Source of the DNA: Pelagibius sp041565695
Lineage (GTDB): Bacteria > Pseudomonadota > Alphaproteobacteria > Kiloniellales > Kiloniellaceae
NCBI GenBank assembly: GCA_041565695.1
Contig: JBFGUI010000190.1
Span: 1-7,694 of the forward strand
DNA length: 7,694 nucleotides
Direction: 5' to 3'
Position numbers and translations under genes: made by a program. The number at the start of each line of letters is the position of its first letter. Positions within the stretch are counted from its first letter, which is position 1. Shown here one piece after another: positions 1 through 7,283 of this stretch. Below the pieces are notes generated by a model, which saw only the letters and a program-made list of their open reading frames with translations, was not told the origin of the DNA and did no database searches.

Positions 1-374
1 GCGACGGCGAGCTGGAGGCCTGCTTCATCGCGCACCAGTACGTCGATCCGAGCAGCCAGCGCCCGGTGCTCAAGATCACCATCGGCTACTTCGAGCCGGG
101 CCGGCGCCCTGGCGCAGTGATCGCCATGCCGCTGGGCGTCCCCCTGGCCGACGGCATCCGGCTCAACGTCGACGGCAAGGAAGTCGCCGCGCTGCCCTTC
201 CAGGTCTGCCGGCGCGACGGCTGCCAGGCCTTCCTGCCGCTCAGCGACGAACTGATCGCCGCCTTCAAGGCCGGCACCCGGGCGCATGCCCGGGTGGCCT
301 CGACCCAGGGCGAGGGTCTCGACCTGCCCTTCTCGCTCAAGGGCTTCACTGCCGGCTACGGCAGCATCCAATAG
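1..374 (+). CDS. IalB-family (invasion-associated locus B) protein, 3' part
   Basis: The gene is cut by the left edge; the reading frame is open from base 3, giving 123 visible residues before the TAG at 372-374. The residues resemble the C-terminal part of IalB-domain proteins, small secreted or periplasmic proteins widespread in alphaproteobacteria. The visible part has a Cys in EACFIAHQ, a beta-rich core with VLKITIGYF, the stretch VIAMPLGVPLADGIRL, a Cys pair in CRRDGC and the closing FSLKGFTAGY. The spaced cysteines fit an exported, disulfide-bonded protein, but the signal peptide would lie outside the window and cannot be checked. IalB was named for erythrocyte invasion in Bartonella. 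Most family members are in non-pathogens and their role is unknown, so the name should not be read as virulence. The family call is fairly secure and the function is not. Confidence 0.85.
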   Translation, partial: DGELEACFIAHQYVDPSSQRPVLKITIGYFEPGRRPGAVIAMPLGVPLADGIRLNVDGKEVAALPFQVCRRDGCQAFLPLSDELIAAFKAGTRAHARVASTQGEGLDLPFSLKGFTAGYGSIQ

Positions 375-397
375 CAGCGCGGACCTTGCCGGGGCGC

Positions 398-427
398 TTG
401 ACAGCGGCCCGGCGCTTCTGCGCTGAT
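398..427 (+). promoter_or_regulatory. Possible promoter for the thioesterase gene
   Basis: A perfect -35 hexamer TTGACA sits at 398-403, with a weak -10 candidate GCTGAT at 422-427 after an 18-base spacer. A better -10-like TAGAAT lies at 437-442 but is 33 bases from the -35. The site falls in the 90-base gap between the two plus-strand genes, so it could serve the downstream thioesterase. The -10 is poor and the call is tentative. Confidence 0.3.
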
Positions 428-464
428 GGCCGCGCTTAGAATTCACAAGGAGTGACGAGCGGAT

Positions 465-878
465 ATGGCGGCCCTGCCTTCAGAAATCCGGCCGGGGCTG
501 ACCGGTCGCGCCGAACTGGTGGTCGGCACCAACGACACCGCGCCGCGCATCGGCAGCGGCCGGGTGGCGGTGCTGGCGACGCCGGTGATGATCGGCGTGA
601 TCGAGGCCGCCGCGCTCGACGCCGTGGAGCAACTGCTGGCGGAGGGCAAGCAGAGCCTCGGCACGCATCTCGACGTCAGCCATCTGGCCGCCACGCCGGT
701 CGGCATGCGCCTGACGGCGAGCGCCGAGCTGACCGCGGTCGAGGGCCGCCAGCTTACCTTCCGGGTGCGCGCCGAGGACGAAGCCGACCTGGTCAGCGAG
801 GGGACACACACCCGCGTGGTGGTCGACGTGGCGCGCTTCGACGCACGCCTGCGCCAGAAGGTCCGGCCGCGCGGCTGA
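465..878 (+). CDS. FlK-like hotdog-fold acyl-CoA thioesterase
   Basis: This 137-residue protein has the length and pattern of the single-domain hotdog thioesterases related to fluoroacetyl-CoA thioesterase FlK. Residues 33-58 (VAVLATPVMIGVIEAAA onward) form the typical strand plus central helix, and 65-81 hold the SLGTHLDVSHLAATPVGM motif. The FlK catalytic residues Thr42, Glu50 and His76 match Thr39, Glu47 and His73 here at a constant offset of three, and FlK Gly69 matches Gly66. At the same offset the FlK gate Phe36 would be Arg33, so specificity for fluoroacetyl-CoA is unlikely. The family hydrolyses acyl-CoA thioesters in the cytoplasm; the substrate here is unknown. The ATG at 465 follows an AAGGAG ribosome site at 447-452 with good spacing. 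An overlapping longer frame starting at 452 has no family resemblance. The gene converges on recA. Confidence 0.85.
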   Translation: MAALPSEIRPGLTGRAELVVGTNDTAPRIGSGRVAVLATPVMIGVIEAAALDAVEQLLAEGKQSLGTHLDVSHLAATPVGMRLTASAELTAVEGRQLTFRVRAEDEADLVSEGTHTRVVVDVARFDARLRQKVRPRG

Positions 879-892
879 CCGCCGTCCAAGCC

Positions 893-925
893 AAGAAAGA
901 GAACGGGCCCCGTGGGGGCCCGTTC
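893..925 (-). terminator. Rho-independent terminator of recA
   Basis: A perfect 10-bp inverted repeat, GAACGGGCCC at 901-910 and GGGCCCGTTC at 916-925, encloses a 5-base loop. Read on the minus strand, the stem is followed by TCTTTCTT (900-893), a U-rich tail, so it best serves recA, whose stop lies 40 bases upstream at 966-968. On the plus strand the bases after the stem are GCGTCAGG, so it is at most a weak terminator for the converging thioesterase gene, although the stem itself works in both directions. Confidence 0.85.
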
Positions 926-965
926 GCGTCAGGGGATACTGTCGGGATTGCGGGAGGGATGAGGT

Positions 966-2051
<1,086 letters not shown>

Positions 2052-2101
2052 GGGTTAAGCTCCCTTATGTCATAGGGGTTCAGGGACTGCAACGAGAGGG
2101 C

Positions 2102-2131
2102 GTTGTACCAGCTTTGTTCTCATTTCGGCAA
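2102..2131 (-). promoter_or_regulatory. Candidate recA promoter
   Basis: On the minus strand TTGCCG (2131-2126) is followed after 18 bases by TACAAC (2107-2102), a moderate match to a sigma-70-type -35/-10 pair. This would start transcription near 2095 and leave an untranslated leader of about 45 bases before the recA ATG. One arm of the inverted repeat at 2111-2161 fills the spacer between the two hexamers, the right place for a repressor such as LexA. The assignment rests on hexamer similarity only. Confidence 0.4.
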
Positions 2132-2161
2132 GGAAAAAGCGGATCAAAATGAGAACAAAGC
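2111..2161. repeat. Perfect 15-bp inverted repeat in the recA upstream region
   Basis: GCTTTGTTCTCATTT at 2111-2125 is the exact reverse complement of 2147-2161, with a 21-base spacer. Each arm carries the GTTCTCATTT half of an SOS-type box. The left arm, read on the plus strand, continues as GGCA and so loses the second half-site; the right arm, read on the minus strand, continues as TTGATC and nearly keeps it. The repeat straddles the candidate recA -35. If the promoter at 2102-2131 is right, the repeat lies upstream of the transcript and acts as DNA rather than as an RNA hairpin. Confidence 0.85.
2142..2156 (-). promoter_or_regulatory. Candidate LexA (SOS) box of alphaproteobacterial type
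   Basis: On the minus strand the sequence TTTGTTCTCATTTTGATC contains GTTC-N7-GATC (2156-2142). The LexA site of alphaproteobacteria is GTTC-N7-GTTC, so this matches in seven of the eight fixed positions. It lies 91 bases upstream of the recA start and is part of the inverted repeat listed separately. RecA genes are classic LexA targets, which supports the reading. The one mismatch and the lack of a LexA gene in the window keep it a candidate. Confidence 0.6.
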
Positions 2162-2190
2162 CTAAAATTAGTGACAAATTGCCCTAACTC

Positions 2191-2211
2191 GGCGCCGCGG
2201 CGGGCGGCGCC
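2191..2211 (-). terminator. GC-rich hairpin after cckA, possible weak terminator
   Basis: An 8-bp perfect inverted repeat, GGCGCCGC (2191-2198) and GCGGCGCC (2204-2211), has a 5-base loop. It starts 20 bases past the cckA stop on the minus strand. What follows in that direction is GAGTTAGGGCAATTT, with no clean U-run, so termination would be inefficient at best. It may separate cckA from recA transcription or simply be a stable GC hairpin. Confidence 0.35.
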
Positions 2212-2230
2212 GGCCGGCCGCCAGAGTCGG

Positions 2231-4591
2231 CTACTCGCCGAGCACTTCCTTCACCTTGCCGGCCAGCTGCTTGAGGCTGAAGGGCTTGGGCAGGAAGTGG
2301 ATGCCGGTCTCCTCGCCGACGCGCTTGCGGAAGCTGTCCTCGGCGTAGCCGGAGATGAAAATCACCTTGAGCTCCGGGCGGCTCTGGCGCACCTCCTTGA
2401 CCAGGCTGGGCCCGTCGAGGCGCGGCATGACGACGTCGGTGACCAGCAGGTCGATGGGCTCGCCCTCGCCTTCCAGAATCTCCAGTGCGGTCTCGCCGGA
2501 GTTGGCCTCCAGCACGTTGTAGCCCTTGTTGCGCAGCGCCCGCGCCGAGAAGGCGCGCACCGCGTCCTCGTCCTCGACCAGCAGCAGGGTACCGGCCCCG
2601 GTCAGATCGCGGCGCTCCTGCGCCTCGGCGTCCTGCATGGAGGCGGCGACCTCCTGCTCGGCGACCTGCGGCAGGTAGATCGAAAACACCGTGCCCTCGC
2701 CCACCGTGCTGTCGACGAAGACGTAGCCGCCGGTCTGCTTGACGATGCCGTAGACCGTGGAAAGCCCCAGGCCGGTGCCGGCGCCGACCTCCTTGGTCGA
2801 GAAGAAGGGGTCGAAGATGCGATCGAGGTTCGCCGGGGGGATGCCACAGCCCGAGTCCGACACCTCGATGACGGTGTAGTTGCCCGGCGACATGGACTCA
2901 TCCTTCGACTTGCGCCGCTCCTCGACCTTCTCGTTGCAGGTGCGGATGTTCAGCACGCCGCCTTCGGCCATGGCGTCGCGGGCGTTGACCGCGAGGTTGA
3001 TGATGACCTGCTCCAGCTGACCCTGGTCGGCCTTGATCATGCCGAGGTCTCGGCCGTGACTCATCTTCAGTTCGATGTTCTCGCCGATCAGACGGCGCAG
3101 CAGGTGCGACAGCTCGGCGAGGATGTCGGTGAGGCTCAGGAGCCGCGGCTGCAGGGTCTGCTGGCGCGAGAAGGCCAGCAGCTGGCGCACCAGGTTGGCG
3201 GCCCGGTTGGCGTTCTGCTTGATCTGCATGATGTCGGCGAAGGACTGGTCGCCCGGCCGGTGGCGCAGCAGCAGCAGATCGGAAAAGCCGATCATTGCCG
3301 TCAGCAGGTTGTTGAAGTCGTGCGCGATGCCGCCGGCCAGCTGGCCGACCGCCTGCATCTTCTGGGACTGGGCGAACTGGCGCTCCAGGTTCTTCTGCTC
3401 GGTCGAGTCGATGAAGTGCACCACGAAGCCCGCCAGCGCGCCTTGGCTGCTCTCGGTGCGGTTGACGAAGAGCGTGCAGACCGGTCCCTCCTCGCCGGCC
3501 AGGCGCACCTCCAGCTGCGGCGCGCGCTCGCCGCTGAGCGGCGCCGCCTCGGGCGCCAGCGCCGCCCTCAAAGCCGCCGCGTCGTCCTCGGCCACGAGTT
3601 CGAAGAGCGAGACCGAGCGCAGCGCCGCCGGCATGCGGCCGATGAGCCGGCAAAGCGCGTCGTTGCACTCCTGGATCGCCCCGGCCGGATCGATCAGGGC
3701 GATGCCTGCCGGCGCCTTGGCGAAGAGCTGCTCGAAGCGCGCTTCCGATTCCTCCAGCGCCGCAGCCATGGCCATCTCGCGCGACAGGTCGCGCACCACC
3801 GAGCGGGTACGCAGCACGCGCCCGGCCTCGTCGGTCACCTCGTCCTGGCGGATCGAGGCGCGGAAGATGCCGCCGCCGGCGCCCTTCAGCTGCACCTCGC
3901 CCTGCGACACGCCGGGCAGGCCGAAGGGATCGTAGGGCGGCGTGCCCGCCGCCACGCCCGCCACCACGTCGTGCAGGCGCACGCGGCCGAGTTCCAGGTC
4001 CTCATGGCTGAGCCCCAGCCATTCGCAGAGCGTGTGGTTGGCGAAGAGGAAGCGGCCCTCGGCATCGGCCGAGTAGAAGCCGACGGGCGCGTTCTCCAGC
4101 AGGTCGACGAAGCGCTCCTGCTCCTCGCGCATGATCTGCTCCATCTGCCGGCGCGGCGTGATGTCGTCGACCATCCAGTAGACGTAGCCCGGATGGTCCG
4201 GCAGCGGATAGGCGGCGACGAAGCGCCAGTCGTAGCCGCCGTTGCGGCCAGCGGCGGCGTCGCCGGCCGGCACCCGGATCTCTGCCTGGCCGAGCAGCCC
4301 GCGCCGCGCCTGCTCGGCGATCTGCGCGATCTGGCGGCTCGCCTCCGGGTCGTCCTTGACCTGCTCCTGCAGCAACTCGGGGATCGGCCGGTCGTCGCCG
4401 GCGAAAAACGATTCCAGCGCCGGGTTGGCGAGCACCGTGCGCCCCTCGGCGGAGACCACCTGCCAGGGCTTGGGCACCGCGGCGAAGACCGCGGCGCAGA
4501 GGCTGCGGCGGCGCAGCCAGTACCAGGCCGCGGCACCGCCGGCGGCCGCGCCCAGGGCGGCTCCAGCAATGAACAGGAGCAGGCTCAGCAC
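2231..4591 (-). CDS. cckA: Cell-cycle hybrid histidine kinase CckA
   Basis: A 786-residue membrane hybrid kinase that heads the CckA-ChpT-CtrA phosphorelay. One hydrophobic segment (about 2-26) ends in RRR, predicting a cytoplasmic body. Three PAS-like regions follow (about 33-146, 160-270, 283-400). The dimerisation helix has GGIAHDFNN with phospho-His424. The ATPase domain shows the N-box NLAVNARDAM (Asn536), DSGCGI (579-584), FDPFF (593-597) and GTGLGL (605-610). The receiver (about 667-786) has Glu673/Asp674, phospho-acceptor Asp719, Ser747 in FISGYAEDSFRKRV and Lys769. All catalytic residues are present. The start is GTG with GAGGGG eight bases before it; an in-frame TGA 15 bases upstream excludes a longer N-terminus. 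Caulobacter CckA is near 690 residues with two membrane segments and two PAS domains, so this one differs at the front. It follows the flagellar genes on the same strand but has a 137-base leader with possible CtrA-type sites. Confidence 0.95.
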   Translation of the reverse strand: MLSLLLFIAGAALGAAAGGAAAWYWLRRRSLCAAVFAAVPKPWQVVSAEGRTVLANPALESFFAGDDRPIPELLQEQVKDDPEASRQIAQIAEQARRGLLGQAEIRVPAGDAAAGRNGGYDWRFVAAYPLPDHPGYVYWMVDDITPRRQMEQIMREEQERFVDLLENAPVGFYSADAEGRFLFANHTLCEWLGLSHEDLELGRVRLHDVVAGVAAGTPPYDPFGLPGVSQGEVQLKGAGGGIFRASIRQDEVTDEAGRVLRTRSVVRDLSREMAMAAALEESEARFEQLFAKAPAGIALIDPAGAIQECNDALCRLIGRMPAALRSVSLFELVAEDDAAALRAALAPEAAPLSGERAPQLEVRLAGEEGPVCTLFVNRTESSQGALAGFVVHFIDSTEQKNLERQFAQSQKMQAVGQLAGGIAHDFNNLLTAMIGFSDLLLLRHRPGDQSFADIMQIKQNANRAANLVRQLLAFSRQQTLQPRLLSLTDILAELSHLLRRLIGENIELKMSHGRDLGMIKADQGQLEQVIINLAVNARDAMAEGGVLNIRTCNEKVEERRKSKDESMSPGNYTVIEVSDSGCGIPPANLDRIFDPFFSTKEVGAGTGLGLSTVYGIVKQTGGYVFVDSTVGEGTVFSIYLPQVAEQEVAASMQDAEAQERRDLTGAGTLLLVEDEDAVRAFSARALRNKGYNVLEANSGETALEILEGEGEPIDLLVTDVVMPRLDGPSLVKEVRQSRPELKVIFISGYAEDSFRKRVGEETGIHFLPKPFSLKQLAGKVKEVLGE

Positions 4592-4599
4592 GGGCCGGT

Positions 4600-4605
4600 C
4601 CCCTC
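4600..4605 (-). promoter_or_regulatory. cckA ribosome binding site (supports the GTG start)
   Basis: GAGGGG on the minus strand lies eight bases before the GTG at 4591-4589. An in-frame TGA just upstream of it leaves the GTG as the first possible start in this frame. Confidence 0.65.
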
Positions 4606-4651
4606 AGAAGAATCGCGTTCTCTCATAACTTCCCGGAAACTACCCGCCTTT

Positions 4652-4669
4652 GGTTAACGAAGCTTAACC
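4652..4669 (-). promoter_or_regulatory. CtrA-like TTAA-N6-TTAA element upstream of cckA
   Basis: GGTTAA (4669-4664) and TTAACC (4657-4652) on the minus strand are separated by six bases, about 60-78 bases before the cckA GTG. The CtrA consensus is TTAA-N7-TTAA, so both half-sites are perfect but the spacing is one base short. The element is also a 6-bp inverted repeat. Control of cckA or of flagellar transcription by CtrA is plausible because CckA feeds CtrA, but I see no matching -10 at the right distance. A GANTC methylation-type site (GAATC, 4610-4614) lies between it and the start. Confidence 0.4.
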
Positions 4670-4728
4670 ATAACCGGCGAGAGGGAAGCAAGCCGCTTGG
4701 CGCGCAACAGGGGTCAGCGAACCCGGGG

Positions 4729-5814
4729 TCAGCGCGGGGCGCGCGCCGGCAGGCCGCGCTTCAGGCGCATCACGTAGCCGATGATCTCGGCCACCGCCTT
4801 GTAGTGCTCGGGCGGGATCTCCTGATCGATGTCGACGCTGGCGTGCAGGGCGCGGGCGACGGGCGGGTTCTCGACCACGGCGACATCGTTCTCCTCGGCC
4901 ACCTCGCGGATGCGCAGGGCGATGTTGTCGACCCCCTTGGCGACCAGCCGCGGCGCCTCCATGGTCGCCTGGTCGTACTTCAGCGCCACGGCGTAGTGAG
5001 TCGGGTTGGTGATCACCACGTCGGCCTCGGGGACTGCCGCCATCATGCGCTTGCGGGCGCGTTCGACGCGGATCTGCCGCAGCCGACCCTTGATCAGGGG
5101 ATCGCCCTCCGACTGCTTGTGCTCGTCCTTCACCTGCTGCTTGGTCATGCGCAGCTCTTTGTGGTGCATGTAGCGCTGGTAGAGCACGTCGATCAGGGTG
5201 ATCACCGTCATCACCGCCAGCACGCCGACGATCACCTTGGCCGCCTCGCTGCGTACCAGGGCCAGCATGTCCTGCACCTCCATGGTGGGAATGCCGAGCA
5301 CGCTGTAGCGGTCCGGCCAGAGGATCAGGCCGACCACGATGGCGACGATGGCGAGCTTCAGCAGGCCCTTGAGGAAGTCGGCCAGCGAGCGGCTGGAGAA
5401 CATCTTCTTGAAGCCGCGCTTGAGACCGATGTTGGAGAGCTTCGGCTGGATCTGCTCGGTGGTGACGATGATGCCGTTCTGGATGGTGCCGGCGGCCAGT
5501 CCGGCGGCGAGGATGATGGCCAGGGGAATGGCCGCAACCTTGAGGATGCCGAGGGCCGTGCCCATGAGGATCTGGCGCATGCCGTCGTTGTCCAGCACCA
5601 TGAGGTGCGGCTGCTCGACGAAGGGGCGCAGCAGGGCGCCGATGTCCGACATCAGCGCCGGCGAGAAGATGCCCACCACCAGCGCCAGCGCCAGGATCAT
5701 GAACCAGTGCGAGACTTCCTGCGAGCGGGCGACCTGCCCCTTCTCGCGGGCATCCGACAGGCGTTTGCTTGTCGGTTCTTCTGTTTTTTGTGAATCGTCG
5801 TCTTCGCCGGCCAT
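4729..5814 (-). CDS. flhB: Flagellar export apparatus switch protein FlhB
   Basis: A 361-residue FlhB, the inner-membrane export gate component that switches the flagellar type III system from rod/hook to filament substrates. The charged N-terminus contains the family segment EEPTSKRLSDAREKGQVARSQE (12-33). Hydrophobic segments lie near 36-54, 84-112, 150-168 and 190-212. The cytoplasmic domain holds the autocleavage motif NPTH (270-273) within VVITNPTHYAVALKY, then the conserved VAKGVDNIALRIREVAEEN and ENPPVARALH stretches. All self-cleavage residues are present, so it should be functional. The ATG at 5814 lies nine bases after the fliR stop, with AGGTGA ahead of it overlapping the fliR end, which points to coupled translation. 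The stop region contains a 10-base direct repeat at 4710 and 4725 that makes two in-frame TGA codons 15 bases apart. It is the last gene of the flagellar run. Confidence 0.98.
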   Translation of the reverse strand: MAGEDDDSQKTEEPTSKRLSDAREKGQVARSQEVSHWFMILALALVVGIFSPALMSDIGALLRPFVEQPHLMVLDNDGMRQILMGTALGILKVAAIPLAIILAAGLAAGTIQNGIIVTTEQIQPKLSNIGLKRGFKKMFSSRSLADFLKGLLKLAIVAIVVGLILWPDRYSVLGIPTMEVQDMLALVRSEAAKVIVGVLAVMTVITLIDVLYQRYMHHKELRMTKQQVKDEHKQSEGDPLIKGRLRQIRVERARKRMMAAVPEADVVITNPTHYAVALKYDQATMEAPRLVAKGVDNIALRIREVAEENDVAVVENPPVARALHASVDIDQEIPPEHYKAVAEIIGYVMRLKRGLPARAPR

Positions 5815-5823
5815 GGCTTGCGC

Positions 5824-6588
5824 TCACCTGAGGCCCGCGAACGGCAGGGTGACTTCCTCGAAACCGGAGATGAACCAGCCGAGCAGCGCCGGAAGCGCCA
5901 CCATGAGGATTCCCATGCCGATCAGGATCTGCAGCGGAATGGCGATGAAGAAGACCTGCATCTGCGGCATCAGCCGCGACAGCAGGCCGAGACCGAGGTT
6001 GAAGATCAGGCCCACGGCGATGAAGGGCGAGGCGATCTGGAAGCCGAGCAGGAAGGCCTTGGCCACCACCCGCGTCACCATGAGCGAGATGTCGCCGACC
6101 AGCAGCGACTGGCCAGGCACGAAGAGCGTGTAGCTCTCGATCACGCCGCGCAGCAGCAGGTGGTGCAGGTCGAGGATGATGATGATCAGCAGCGCCAGGG
6201 TCGCCAGGAAGGAGCCGGCGATGGAGCCCTGCTGGGCCGCCGTGGGATCATTGGTCAGCGCGTTGGCGAGGCCGGAGACCGTCGCGATCATCATGCCGCC
6301 GATCGACAGCGCGGCCATCAGGATGCGGGCCACCGAGCCGATGAAGAGACCGATGAAGGCCTCCCCGAAGATCAGCAGGAACAGGGCCATGGCGCTCGCC
6401 GGCAGGGCCGGCATCACCGGCGGCAGAGCAGGCTGCACCACCACCGTCACGGTCAGCGCCAGCAGCAGGCGGATGCGCGGAGAAATGTAGCTCTCGCCGA
6501 AGCCGGGCAGCAGCATCATGGCGCTGCCCAGGCGCACGAAGACCAGCAACAGCGCGAAGGCCTGGTCGGGAAGCAGCTCGGCGAGCAT
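5824..6588 (-). CDS. fliR: Flagellar biosynthetic protein FliR
   Basis: A 254-residue integral membrane protein of the flagellar type III export gate, which assembles with FliP and FliQ into the export channel and contacts FlhB. It is almost entirely hydrophobic. Family segments include FVRLGSAMMLLPGFGE (17-32), NDPTAAQQGSIAGSFL (113-128) with the usual NP..AQ-type core, and MPQMQVFFIAIPLQI (207-221) near the end. Length is normal for the family (about 250-265). The ATG at 6588 has a strong GGAGG at 6594-6598, lying in the short gap after the fliQ stop (6603-6605). It directly precedes flhB. FliP, the remaining channel subunit, is not in the window and must be encoded elsewhere. Confidence 0.97.
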   Translation of the reverse strand: MLAELLPDQAFALLLVFVRLGSAMMLLPGFGESYISPRIRLLLALTVTVVVQPALPPVMPALPASAMALFLLIFGEAFIGLFIGSVARILMAALSIGGMMIATVSGLANALTNDPTAAQQGSIAGSFLATLALLIIIILDLHHLLLRGVIESYTLFVPGQSLLVGDISLMVTRVVAKAFLLGFQIASPFIAVGLIFNLGLGLLSRLMPQMQVFFIAIPLQILIGMGILMVALPALLGWFISGFEEVTLPFAGLR

Positions 6589-6593
6589 GCGCG

Positions 6594-6598
6594 CCTCC
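6594..6598 (-). promoter_or_regulatory. fliR ribosome binding site
   Basis: GGAGG on the minus strand lies five bases before the fliR ATG, in the gap after the fliQ stop. It fixes the fliR start and indicates that the two genes are translated from one message. Confidence 0.75.
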
Positions 6599-6602
6599 GC
6601 GC

Positions 6603-6869
6603 CTAGCCCAGCGAGACGATGCGGTCGAAGAGGCCCTCGGAGAAGGTCGTCAGGCTGCTCAGCATGAAGGGCAGCATCAGCATCACGCCGACGAAGATCA
6701 CGATGATCTTGGGCACGAAGGTCAGCGTCATCTCCTGGATCGACGTCAGGGCCTGGAACAAGGCGATGGCCAGGCCGACGGCCAGCGCCATCAGCATGAT
6801 CGGCGCACCGATCTTCAACATGACGAAGACGGTCTCGCGGCCGATCTCGATGGCTTCGGTGCCGTTCAC
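6603..6869 (-). CDS. fliQ: Flagellar biosynthetic protein FliQ
   Basis: An 88-residue FliQ, the small two-helix membrane subunit of the flagellar export channel. Hydrophobic helices lie near 17-38 and 54-74, joined by the conserved loop FQALTSIQEMTLTFVPKI (38-55), the family signature. The length is exactly typical. The start is GTG (6869-6867), supported by AGGGAGA at 6874-6880; the next residues MNGTEAIEIGRETVFVMLKI align with the usual FliQ N-terminus, so a later start is unlikely. It lies 48 bases after fliE and is followed closely by fliR. Confidence 0.97.
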   Translation of the reverse strand: MNGTEAIEIGRETVFVMLKIGAPIMLMALAVGLAIALFQALTSIQEMTLTFVPKIIVIFVGVMLMLPFMLSSLTTFSEGLFDRIVSLG

Positions 6870-6873
6870 GGGG

Positions 6874-6880
6874 TCTCCCT
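6874..6880 (-). promoter_or_regulatory. fliQ ribosome binding site (supports the GTG start)
   Basis: AGGGAGA on the minus strand ends four bases before the GTG at 6869. It is the only good purine-rich site in the 48-base fliE-fliQ gap. Confidence 0.6.
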
Positions 6881-6917
6881 GCCCTCTGGTTGTCTGCTTA
6901 CTGTCCCGATCGAGCCG

Positions 6918-7226
6918 TCAGATCGGCATGCGGAGGATTTCCTGGTAGGCCTGGACCACCTTGTCGCGCAGGGTCACCACGGTCTCCAGCGTCATCTCTG
7001 CCTTGGACACCGCCATGACCACCTCGGTCAGGTCGGCCGTGCCGGCCGCGGCCTGGATGGTCTGGGCCTCGCCCTCGCGCAGGTTGTCCGCGGCGCGCTC
7101 GGCGGCACGCTGCAGCAGGGAGGAAAAGTCCGGCGCGCCGCTGTCGCGCGCCTCCAGGCCGGCCGAACCGCCCTGGCGCAGCATCCTGTCATAGGCCTGA
7201 ACGGCCCCCGTGATATTCGTAACCAT
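6918..7226 (-). CDS. fliE: Flagellar hook-basal body complex protein FliE
   Basis: A 102-residue FliE, the small protein that joins the MS ring to the proximal rod and is one of the first substrates exported by the flagellar type III system. The C-terminal helical region, VVMAVSKAEMTLETVVTLRDKV then VQAYQEILRMPI (about 69-102), is the family signature, including the closing RMPI. The N-terminal half (AYDRML, then a Gly/Ala-rich stretch and DFSSLLQRAAERAADNLREGE) is variable, as expected. No signal peptide is present, fitting export by the flagellar route. The ATG at 7226 has a strong GAGGAG at 7233-7238. The gene follows flgC by 96 bases and precedes fliQ by 48. Confidence 0.97.
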   Translation of the reverse strand: MVTNITGAVQAYDRMLRQGGSAGLEARDSGAPDFSSLLQRAAERAADNLREGEAQTIQAAAGTADLTEVVMAVSKAEMTLETVVTLRDKVVQAYQEILRMPI

Positions 7227-7232
7227 GGCTCG

Positions 7233-7238
7233 CTCCTC
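7233..7238 (-). promoter_or_regulatory. fliE ribosome binding site
   Basis: GAGGAG on the minus strand lies six bases before the fliE ATG. A small imperfect stem (7239-7244 with 7255-7260) sits immediately upstream and could affect access to the site. Confidence 0.7.
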
Positions 7239-7283
7239 AGATGCTGCTCGGCAGGCATCTATGCGGGCCTTCCTGGCGGGTCA

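Noticed and set aside
388..413. A GCCGGG/CCCGGC stem after the IalB-family gene as a terminator
   Set aside because: The stem is only six pairs with a 14-base loop and no T-run follows; it overlaps the candidate promoter of the next gene.
4610..4614. A GAATC (GANTC) site upstream of cckA as evidence of CcrM/GcrA control
   Set aside because: GANTC sites also occur inside recA, inside cckA and just past the cckA stop, so a single site is not informative on its own.
2171..4657. An 828-codon open frame on the plus strand, antisense across all of cckA
   Set aside because: It mirrors cckA codon by codon in GC-rich DNA, is rich in Leu, Ala, Arg, Gly, Asp and His as expected of an antisense frame, shows no protein family motif, and cckA itself is certain. 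Ribosome profiling or conservation in relatives would be needed to revive it.
4804..6606. Long plus-strand frames antisense to flhB (4804-5793) and fliR (5818-6606)
   Set aside because: They are low-complexity, rich in His, Asp, Gln and Arg, have no recognisable domain, and lie opposite certain flagellar membrane proteins.
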